NCBI GenBank assembly: GCA_003615045.1 | Contig: ML014361.1 | Location: 1 to 22,147, forward strand | Length of the DNA stretch: 22,147 nucleotides | Direction of reading: 5' to 3' | Source: Caulochytrium protostelioides | Lineage: Eukaryota > Chytridiomycota > Caulochytriomycetes > Caulochytriales > Caulochytriaceae | Shown: positions 15,141 through 22,147 of the stretch, one piece after another | Position numbering within the stretch: position 1 is the stretch's first letter | Layout: every line of letters starts with the position of its first letter | Translations under genes and position numbers: made by a program | The notes under the pieces: generated by a model | Told to the model about the DNA's origin: nothing | What the model saw: the letters and a program-made list of their open reading frames with translations, nothing else | The model's database searches: none

Positions 15141-18100
15141 CTACACCGTCGTCAGACTCTCATGACGGCGCACCTCGTGCCGTGTCACGCCGCCGCGTGG
15201 CGCCGTCACATACGCCGGCGACATGGTCCGCCACGCCGACTGCGACGGCAGGCGCTGCACCGCGGCCGCCATCGCCGAGGCCGCGGCTAGAGCGCGGGAC
15301 GCCGCGGCCGCCGACGGAGCACCGCGACCCGGCGTGGATGCGACGGACGCTTCGCCGGTCGGGCCCGCGACCGTCGCGCGACCGGACGGCACCCGGGGCC
15401 GGCGCAGCGGCGGCGGCGGCGGCGACGGCGGCACGACGCTCGAGGCGCGTGAGGACGGCGCGGGCGGCCGGAGCGCCGCTGAGCCGCCCCGCACGGCGGA
15501 CGCTGAGACCGGCTCGGCATCGCCGCTGTCGCTCGACTCGGCCGCCTCGGGAATCGCGGGGCCGTGCGGCGGCCGCGGGAGCCGGCGGCCGGCGTCGAGC
15601 GGGGGCAGACCGCGCGGCGCGGCGTCGCCAGTCCGGCTCGCGGCACGGGCGCGGCCGGCGCTCGGGAAGCGTGCTGCCGACGCGGAGTCGGGGCGGGAGC
15701 CCGCCGAGCGGGGGCTCGCGCCGCTCAGACGGCGCGAGCGCGGGCCTCGCCGCTCCCTCAAGCCATCGTCCGGATTGCCGGCGTCGGCGTCGGCGTCGGC
15801 GTCCCTCGGGCCGTCGCCCGCGGATGCGTCCGTCGCGTCCTCGTCATGCAGACGCGCCCTGTCGTGGTGGTAGACGAAGGCGAGCGGCGGATGCAGATGC
15901 GCCTGCAGCAAGGGTGAGGCCTGGTGGGACGGCATGCGCGCCGCGGTGGCCGCAAACGTCGGCAGCGTCTGGAGCATCGCCACCGTCTGCGGTCGGCTCA
16001 GATCGAATGGCGCTGTGGTCGGCGCTCGACGCGTCGCGCGGGGTGCCTTGATCCGGACCCGCGGTCCCGACCCGACGACGGGCGAGGACGGCGATGTGGC
16101 CGAACGGCCGCTCGGCGACGGCTTGGCGCGCGCAGCCGCCGACGGGTGGCGCAGCAAGGGCGCGGTACGTGCGCGCAGACCGATCGGCGGCTTGCCCAGA
16201 GCCGCGAGCCAGCACCCGGCGCCTGCGGCGGCCGTTACGGGGAAACAGCTCCACGCGGCCATGCAGCCGCCGCCGACGGTGATGGGCACGCCCGTGCGGC
16301 CGCCCACGGGCACCGGCAGGCGCGGCGTCGTCGGCACGAGCATCGGCACGGGCACCGCGACGCCCATGTCGCTCACGACCTCGGCGATCGACACGCACCC
16401 AGCGCCGCCGGGACTCGTCCCACAGACCCACCGCTCGACGAGGTCGCCCAAGGCCAGCTGCCACGCGGCGCTCAGCACGAGATAGACGCGGGCGTCGCCG
16501 TGCGGAGTCGCCGGCTCGGCCGACGCCATCGCGGCCACCGCCGCGGCCGAGACGGGCGACAGCCGCCGCCGCCGCCGCCGCCGCTCGACGCCGTCGTCGT
16601 CGCCATCGCCGTCGCCGTCGCCGTCGCCGTCGCTGGCGTCGCTGTCGTCGCTGTCGGGCGTGAGCCCGTTCAGCGCCGCGCCGACGGCGCGCGTGGACAT
16701 GGAGGCCTCAGGCCCATCCATCAGCGCGTGCGCGAGTCCGTGGTCCGAGATCCGGATCGGCTGGCCGAACGCCGACAGCAGCCCCATGACGGCGCACTCG
16801 CCGAGGGCGGCGGCCCAGCGGGTCCGGAGCCGGACGCAGGCCGCCAGCGCTTCCGAGGGCGAGCGGTATGCGGCGGCGGCGATGGCTGGCGTGGCGGCCC
16901 GGATCGCGCCGTGGCCCGGGGCCCCGTGCTTGCCGGGCGCCGTGCCGGACGCCACGGTCAGAAACGTGGCCGTCAGCGCGGCGTGTGCGGCCGCGAGCGC
17001 TTCGTAGTGCGCTTGTCGTGCGGACACGTCGCCGTCGCCGGCTGACGGCCAGCACGCCGTCGTCGTGCTTGCTGGGGCCGTTGTCGCGGAAGCCGTCGGA
17101 TGCGGTTTTGCGGGGATCGATGAAGGGGCTCGGGGGGAGGCCCCTGCGTCACAGCAGGGCGGGGGTGGCCGAAAGGGGGTGTCCAAGAACGGCGTGAGCA
17201 ATTCGTGGGTCGGCACCACGTGTGGGCCGTGGCGCTGGAGATGGTCGGTCAGCAGCCAGAGCAGATGCGTGGCGGCAGCGCACGCCGCATCACTCACCAT
17301 CATCTCGCGCCACAGCACTTTGTCACGCTCCGGGTACACCGTCTTCTGGCGGAACACGTAGGTCTCGGCGATGCCGCGGAGCAATGCCGGCACCGGGATC
17401 TCGCTCGGGAATGCCGCACGCCGGTGCCTGGCGCCCGGGACGGCGACGCGCTCCCACGGAACCATCGGGGCTGTGCCGCGGCTCGCCGCCGAGTCGGGGA
17501 TCAACGAAGCGCGGCGCGTCTCGATGCCCGACGGCGCGTACGCCGTGGCGCCCGAACTGCGGCGCCGCGCCATGGCCGCGGGCGACAGCGACGTTTCCGT
17601 CTGGCTCTCCCTCCTTCCTAGCGGGCGGCCACACGTCCCGTCGTCGGCCTCCGCAGCGCGGCCGGCCTCGTACGCGTCGTCGCCGTGGCGGTCATCGCTG
17701 GTTTCAGGGTCGTTGTCGCCGCTGTCGCTGTTGTCGCCGTCGCCCGGACGCTCGCGCGGGGCCTGCAGCGCGGCCGGGGCAAACCGGGCGCGCATCCCGC
17801 CATCGTCCATCGCGCTCGTGCGCCGGGAACCGGAGGCTATGGCCGACGCGAGCGCTGACGCGGGTGTCGTGCTCGCGGCGTGCGCCGCGCTCGCAGCCGT
17901 CGGCGCGGCGTGCGCGTTCAAAGCATCAAAGACGCTGCGATCGGCAAAGGCGCCCGTCGTCTCGCCGCCGTTGGCCGCCGCGTGCGACGCGCCCAGGGAG
18001 GCGTGGCGACGGTGCCGCGGCAGGAGGGCGCGGGCCGGCGCTTCGTCAGGACGCCCGCCGAAACCGTAGTGGGCCGCGACCTGGACAATGAGCTGCGACA

Positions 18101-18578
18101 CGCGGGAGAGCGCGACCGTCTCGGCCTGCCGCCGCTGCTGCGCCATGTCCGCCGCGAACGCGGCCATCTGCTGCTCCTCCATCGCGTGCCGCTCGTGCGC
18201 CAAGGCGGCCCGATCGATGGCGGGCGCTCCCGTCGCGTCGATGGCGTCGATGGCGCCGCCGCCGCCGTCGCCGCCGCCGTCGTCCACGGCCGCGGCCTCG
18301 CGCCGGGAGGGCCGACGCGAGCCTGCGGCCCCGTGGCGATGGGGAGACGGGTGCGCGGCGTGGCTGCTGCCGGTCTGATCATCCAGAAACGTGTCCAGCT
18401 TCAGCAGCAGCATGGCGAGCTCGTTTTCTTCCTGCTGCGCCGCGCTGACGCTGGAGAGGCGGCGGTCGAGCCCGGGCGTGGAGGCGCCCGAGGGAGTGCG
18501 CGCGAACATGCTGGGCCGCCGAGCCGCCGGGCCCGCCGCGGCAAAGGCGCTGTAGGCGCCCGCGTCGCCGGGCAGCAT
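15141..18578 (-). CDS. Large low-complexity protein with a possible FAM227-like core
   Basis: The product is 1145 residues in one exon, starting at ATG 18578. The N-terminal part has a helical stretch at ~46-66 (AQQEENELAMLLLKLDTFLD) and another at ~124-172, then Ser/Ala/Asp-rich disorder with basic Ser motifs (RRRSS, RRAS). A more ordered part begins at ~393: IPVPALLRGIAETYVFRQK, VYPERDKVLWREM and THLLWLLTDHLQ, then ARQAHYEALAAAHAALTATF (~520-539), SEALAACVRLRTRW (~575-588) and VYLVLSAAWQLALGDLVERW (~698-717). The order P..W..M..S followed by an aromatic/Leu helix, then a Y-containing helix and a late ...ERW.CG helix, resembles the FAM227 (FWWh) family, found in organisms with motile cilia; molecular role unknown. 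This match is by eye and weak. Inserts include an Asp-Gly run, an Arg8 run and Ala-Asp repeats. The C-terminal third is Pro/Ser/Arg-rich and disordered. Confidence 0.7.
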   Translation of the reverse strand: MLPGDAGAYSAFAAAGPAARRPSMFARTPSGASTPGLDRRLSSVSAAQQEENELAMLLLKLDTFLDDQTGSSHAAHPSPHRHGAAGSRRPSRREAAAVDDGGGDGGGGAIDAIDATGAPAIDRAALAHERHAMEEQQMAAFAADMAQQRRQAETVALSRVSQLIVQVAAHYGFGGRPDEAPARALLPRHRRHASLGASHAAANGGETTGAFADRSVFDALNAHAAPTAASAAHAASTTPASALASAIASGSRRTSAMDDGGMRARFAPAALQAPRERPGDGDNSDSGDNDPETSDDRHGDDAYEAGRAAEADDGTCGRPLGRRESQTETSLSPAAMARRRSSGATAYAPSGIETRRASLIPDSAASRGTAPMVPWERVAVPGARHRRAAFPSEIPVPALLRGIAETYVFRQKTVYPERDKVLWREMMVSDAACAAATHLLWLLTDHLQRHGPHVVPTHELLTPFLDTPFRPPPPCCDAGASPRAPSSIPAKPHPTASATTAPASTTTACWPSAGDGDVSARQAHYEALAAAHAALTATFLTVASGTAPGKHGAPGHGAIRAATPAIAAAAYRSPSEALAACVRLRTRWAAALGECAVMGLLSAFGQPIRISDHGLAHALMDGPEASMSTRAVGAALNGLTPDSDDSDASDGDGDGDGDGDDDGVERRRRRRRLSPVSAAAVAAMASAEPATPHGDARVYLVLSAAWQLALGDLVERWVCGTSPGGAGCVSIAEVVSDMGVAVPVPMLVPTTPRLPVPVGGRTGVPITVGGGCMAAWSCFPVTAAAGAGCWLAALGKPPIGLRARTAPLLRHPSAAARAKPSPSGRSATSPSSPVVGSGPRVRIKAPRATRRAPTTAPFDLSRPQTVAMLQTLPTFAATAARMPSHQASPLLQAHLHPPLAFVYHHDRARLHDEDATDASAGDGPRDADADADAGNPDDGLRERRGPRSRRLSGASPRSAGSRPDSASAARFPSAGRARAASRTGDAAPRGLPPLDAGRRLPRPPHGPAIPEAAESSDSGDAEPVSASAVRGGSAALRPPAPSSRASSVVPPSPPPPPLRRPRVPSGRATVAGPTGEASVASTPGRGAPSAAAASRALAAASAMAAAVQRLPSQSAWRTMSPAYVTAPRGGVTRHEVRRHESLTTV
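15780..15803. repeat. Hexanucleotide repeat GGCGTC x4 in the 1145-residue gene
   Basis: Four perfect units; on the coding strand they give an Asp-Ala repeat in the disordered C-terminal third. Confidence 0.9.
16602..16631. repeat. Hexanucleotide repeat GCCRTC x5 in the 1145-residue gene
   Basis: One GCCATC and four GCCGTC units encode an Asp-Gly run on the - strand. Next to it, a GCC/CGC trinucleotide run at about 16562-16585 encodes poly-Arg. Confidence 0.9.
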
Positions 18579-19194
18579 GGTCGTCGTCGTCCGCAGGCGT
18601 CAGGAACAGGGGGGGCCGGCAAGAGCACGGCGCGATTCGCCGTGATGGGTCGCGTGGCCCTAGTGACAGAATCGAAGCCGCCTGGTTGGGGGATGCGGCC
18701 ATTGACACGATGTTCACGTCCCGGATGGCTCGGTCTCCGCAGCTTCTTTGTCTTCCACATTCATAGCGCTCCGGGCATCCCGGCCATCCAGCCCGAAAGA
18801 ACCATCCATGCGACCGCGTGCGATGAGACATCGTGACTATCAGGGGTCTGGATTCATCATCCGTCGCGAGCGAGGTCTCGTCACCCGGGGTGGGTGAGTA
18901 TGTTTAGCGAGTTCGTACCACGTGCATCCTTGTTCGCAAGACCTGGGTCGTGACCGGCCGCCGACCCCGACCCCGACCACGGTGAGCGGGGTGAAATTGA
19001 GTCTCTGAAGCATCTCAGATGAGGGGGAATGTCTGGCCGCGGGGTCATCGCGCCGTCGGGCGACCGTCGTCCTGTTCCGTCACCTTTTCTCACCGTTGAG
19101 ACAAACTCGGGGCTCGGCCGGTTCAGGGCGGTCCGCGCGCGAACACATGGCGGCGGGGGACTCGTGCGGATCCAACGGTTAGGGTTTCGGTATC

Positions 19195-19225
19195 ACTCGA
19201 TCGTTGGCACCCACGACGATCGAGT
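19195..19225. repeat. Perfect 10-bp inverted repeat with 11-base spacer
   Basis: ACTCGATCGT at 19195-19204 is inverted as ACGATCGAGT at 19216-19225. It could form a hairpin in RNA or be a site for a dimeric DNA-binding protein. Confidence 0.8.
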
Positions 19226-19361
19226 TTCCTGAAGCCATCCAAGAATGGCGGGATACGGGTGAGGCATCCCAGCGGTGGGTCGTGCGCTGTCGACCCCCGC
19301 GCTCCGGCGTGCCTCGGGCGTGCAGACTTCACTTAAGGGCCCCACGCACGATCCCCGCGAC

Positions 19362-19400
19362 GGATGCGATCATTGCGATCATTGGATGCGATCATTGCGA
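19362..19400. repeat. 17-bp direct repeat, period 22
   Basis: GGATGCGATCATTGCGA occurs at 19362-19378 and again at 19384-19400 with a five-base spacer. GCGATCATT occurs three times in the block. Confidence 0.9.
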
Positions 19401-19620
19401 AGGCTGCTGGGCGGCAGGATCTGACTGCGCAAGCGGAAGGCGACGCAGGGGCACGGCCTTCGCGCCGTGGGAGGCCAGCATCGGCTGATCGCCGTCCACG
19501 ACGCGGTCGCCATCGCCTCTCGCGGCCTCTGCCATCAAACGCCGACGCCGACGCCGACGGCCGCCTTCGCCGCCCGCGAGAGCGCGTCCTGACGGTCCGG
19601 AAACGCCCAAGCCGCCGACG

Positions 19621-19668
19621 GCGCCACCGACGGCGCCACCGACGGCGCCACCGACGGCGCCACCGTCC
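19621..19668. repeat. 12-bp tandem repeat GCGCCACCGACG, 4 copies
   Basis: Three perfect copies and one with a changed end (GCGCCACCGTCC). The unit keeps every frame open, which explains long apparent open frames here. Confidence 0.93.
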
Positions 19669-21015
19669 GCGCCACCGCCACCGTCGCGTGGCGGACCCCA
19701 AGAAGGCGCCCTCCCGCCGGACACGAGGGCGCTAGAGTGCGCACTCGCCCGAACCGGTCGGCCGGACCGCCAGAAGGGTCCCCGTCGGCGATGGCGTCGC
19801 AGCGGTGCTTCGGCACGGCATCGGAGCAAGGCCGCTGGCCCGGTGCTGGGCCAGCTGAGCGGCGCTCCGCGCTGCCGGGCATCCAACGAAGCGTCATGTG
19901 ATGGCCTCCGCGGCTGACAATAAGGGTGCTGCGGGCCCCATAGGCCTCTTGGACATGAGCGGCTGCCGCTGCCGCTGCCGCTATCGCTGCCTGCGGCGGC
20001 GGGCGGCGGCTGACGCGTTCCCCTCAATATCCAGCAGGGTCCCCGGGTCGCGATGTCGTCGGCGACGGCGCATGCGACAGCGCCGGCTTCGACCGTCGCT
20101 CCCGTCGCGGTTGCACGCGTCATCCAGGCGATGCGCTTTTCTGGAGCAATGACCGTGATCGTGGTCATGGGAGGCTCGCAGGCGCTTGCCCGTCCGTCGT
20201 CCGTCCACCGAGGTCCGCCGAAGCGACGGACCGGAGCAGGGTGCAGCTGGCCTGCGGACGCCCGCGGCCCCCCGGCCGCGCCCTCCCGGATCCTTCTGCT
20301 CCTGATGGAGCGCCTTCCTGTCGCCGATGCGATGGCGACGGGACGGCGCTTCATGGCCGTGTCCGCTCAGGCGTCGTGGCGCCGTCCCGCGCGATGTCGC
20401 GCATCGGCCATGTCGGGACCCGCCTCCCTCGTGTCACCCGGTCGTCGACGCGCCTGCGGTCAGCACGGCGCGGCCGGTGGCGGGCGGCCGCAGGGTCCGC
20501 ATGCTGAAACGACGACGCCGCCGCCGCCGCCGCGGGGGAATGCGCGCGGCAGGCGTCGCCGCAGGCCACGCGAGCACCGGGAACAATGGCCCCGGCGCGG
20601 CCTCCCTGGCGGCGGCGATGGTGGGTCATGCGTCTCCGCCGACGGCGGAGCGGACGGCGGAGCCTGGACCGGGGACACGTGGCCGCGGAGCGCCATCGGA
20701 TGACGCGGCCGGGGCATCCATGGCCCCGGCTCCAGCCATCGGCCGAAGCGCTCCGGCGGCGCGCCGACCGCGAGCGGGGAAGGCCCCGCGGCTCCGGCGC
20801 GGCGGGCGCCATGACGGCCCTCGCGCACGAGCCGGCCGCCGTGGAAGGGGAGGCAGCGCCGCGCGCGTCGCGCAGCGTGCGATGTGCGATGTGGCCCGGC
20901 GCCGTCCGTGCCGCCGCGGCCTGTGCACGCTAAGCGCCATGCCTGGCCTGGCCTGATCGCGCGAAGCGCAGCTCGGCCCAGAACGCCCCAGCATGGCATG
21001 ACGGGGCACGGCCGG

Positions 21016-21064
21016 GTGCCTGGTGCCTGGTGCCTGGTGCTTGGTGCCTGGTGCCTGGTGCTTG
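21016..21064. repeat. 7-bp tandem repeat GTGCYTG, 7 copies
   Basis: Units 1-3, 5 and 6 are GTGCCTG; units 4 and 7 are GTGCTTG. The higher-order pattern (C-type copies closed by a T-type copy) suggests growth by duplicating a multi-unit block. Confidence 0.95.
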
Positions 21065-21301
21065 AACCGCGCGACGGGGCTCGTCCGCGACGGCGATGGG
21101 TGCGCCGTCCCAGGCGACCTCGGCGGGCGCCTTCAAGTCGCGATTCAGGGGGCGCGGCGCTGGAACGGCCACGCTCGACGGGCCCCTCGCCGAATGAGAC
21201 GGGCGCTTCGGCTTCCGCTGCTCGTGCTGCTGCGGCGGCTGCTGCGGCTGCGGCTGCTACTGCTACTGCTGCGGCTGCCGGCCGCTCAGACCAGCGCCAC
21301 C

Positions 21302-21325
21302 AATGCCAACGCCAACGCCAACGCC
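21302..21325. repeat. Hexanucleotide repeat AAYGCC x4
   Basis: One AATGCC followed by three AACGCC units. Confidence 0.9.
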
Positions 21326-22121
21326 CGCCGAAGCCACGACGCTTCCCAAGCCCAAGCCCAGGCGTGGGGCCCAAGCCGACGTGACGCGCATCGAAGGCCG
21401 ACCCCGGCTCGGGTCCCAGGACCACAGCGGTTTGCCGTCGTGCGCCTCCACCTCCCGTCGTCCCTCCGGTGGCGTCGTCGTCGTGGTCGTCGTCGTTCCC
21501 GGGGTCGCTGCTGCTGATCGGGAAGGCATGATCAGGGGCCGTCCCCGTCCTCCCGCGCCCGCCAAGCAGGTCAGCGATGGCGCTGACCGGTCCGTCGCGC
21601 GCTCCGCCTTCCGCACCGTCGGCCGCCGCGCCCGTCCGCCTTCGATTCCGATCGTCAGGTCATGCCCTCCGGAATCAGGAACCGCCCGCGCGACGGCGCC
21701 CGATGGCCTGAGGCGTTCGGTGAGCGGCGTGCGGCGCGCCGTCTGCCTGTCGCCGGAAGGCGGCGGCGCCCTCTTCCCCCGCGGTGGTCCCCTCGCGCGC
21801 CGCTCGCGCGTCCCACGTCCGGCGGCGTGATCGTGGACGCCTGGCGATGGCGAAGGCGGCGGCCGTCGCCCGAATCCAGGGACGGCGCGACCCGCGACCG
21901 TCGCGGGGACTCCGGCCTTTCTCGGACGCGCGCGAGGCGGCGCCTCCGCGCCTCCGGCGGAAGCCGCGGTGGGGTGGATGGGCGCCGCGACGCCGGCGCG
22001 CCGACCCCGCGCGCGCGCACCACGCCGTGACCTGCCAGGAACGGTGCCGGCGGCGTGGGGAAGGCGCGGCGCGCGAGCGCTGCCGGGGGCCGCCGGCCGC
22101 CTTCCCGTCGCGGGGCGCCGC

Positions 22122-22145
22122 GGGCGCGGGCGCGGGCGCGGGCAC
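22122..22145. repeat. (GGGCGC)3 plus one GGGCAC at the right window edge
   Basis: Three perfect units and a variant end the window. Like the left-edge array, this is where an assembly would be expected to stop. Confidence 0.9.
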
Positions 22146-22147
22146 GG

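Larger units (their letters stand above)
18579..22147. other. Gene-free, extremely GC-rich terminal region, 3.6 kb
   Basis: No protein family can be recognised in any frame. Frames of up to ~320 codons overlap on both strands and are Arg/Gly/Ala/Pro-rich with low-complexity runs. The left end should hold the promoter of the 1145-residue gene, but no TATA box is seen. The region contains an inverted repeat, a direct repeat and several tandem arrays listed separately, plus CTG/CGG trinucleotide runs at about 21226-21280 and a (CCGACC)n patch near 18960-18978. Confidence 0.5.

Noticed and set aside
19176-19190. GGTTAGGGTTT as a telomere-like sequence
   Set aside because: Only one TTAGGG unit is present; a telomere or interstitial telomeric tract needs an array.
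19392-20354. 320-codon - strand frame
   Set aside because: Contains translated 12-bp repeats and Gly-Ser runs, no recognisable domain, and equally long frames lie on the other strand.
20460-21425. 321-codon - strand frame
   Set aside because: Contains translated heptamer and trinucleotide repeats; no domain and no consistent composition.
21263-21530. - strand frame of about 85-117 codons with a poly-Thr run and an HDGKPLWSWDP stretch
   Set aside because: Briefly protein-like, but most of it is translated repeats and no homology or regulatory signal supports it.

Overview
The window reads as nuclear DNA of a very GC-rich, intron-poor fungus. A 126-residue fungal-type profilin, a TMEM184-type membrane protein, a mitochondrial acyl-carrier-like protein with a typical GT-AG intron, and TATA boxes instead of Shine-Dalgarno sites all point to a eukaryote. 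A long low-complexity protein that may belong to the flagellum-associated FAM227 family would fit a zoosporic (chytrid-grade) fungus. That placement is inference, and no species can be assigned from sequence alone. Both window ends lie in short tandem repeats, (TTGCG)n on the left and (GGGCGC)n on the right, as expected where an assembly contig breaks.

I support seven protein-coding genes. From left to right they are: profilin (+, 380-760); a TMEM184/organic-solute-transporter-alpha family membrane protein (-, 1126-3732); a protein whose SH3-like domain is split by two low-complexity inserts (-, 5684-6904); a large predicted secreted orphan protein (-, 8424-10325); a membrane-anchored thioredoxin-fold protein with a one-cysteine CPYT active site (-, 11095-11997); a mitochondrial acyl-carrier-protein-like gene with one intron (+, exons 14040-14368 and 14753-14897) whose phosphopantetheine serine is replaced by lysine; and a 1145-residue Ala/Asp/Ser-rich protein with a possible FAM227 core (-, 15141-18578). 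Profilin/TMEM184 and ACP-like/1145-residue gene are convergent pairs. Nothing indicates an operon or a shared pathway. The secretory genes (TMEM184-like, orphan secreted protein, thioredoxin-like) share a route in the cell but no demonstrated function.

The most unusual region is a roughly 2.6-kb compositional island, about 8424-11040, near 47-50% GC against surroundings that reach about 80%. It carries the secreted orphan gene, has a (GA)10 tract at its left edge and a G-run tract at its right edge, and holds a nested inverted repeat upstream of the gene. Other points of interest are the apparently inactive ACP-like protein and the split SH3 domain.

The remaining DNA (3733-5683, 6905-8402, 11998-14039, 18579-22147) is GC-rich. 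Long open frames there occur in many frames at once and show no recognisable protein. It holds many five- to twelve-base tandem repeats, a few TATA-like boxes and some inverted repeats. I found no tRNA, rRNA, CRISPR array or transposase.
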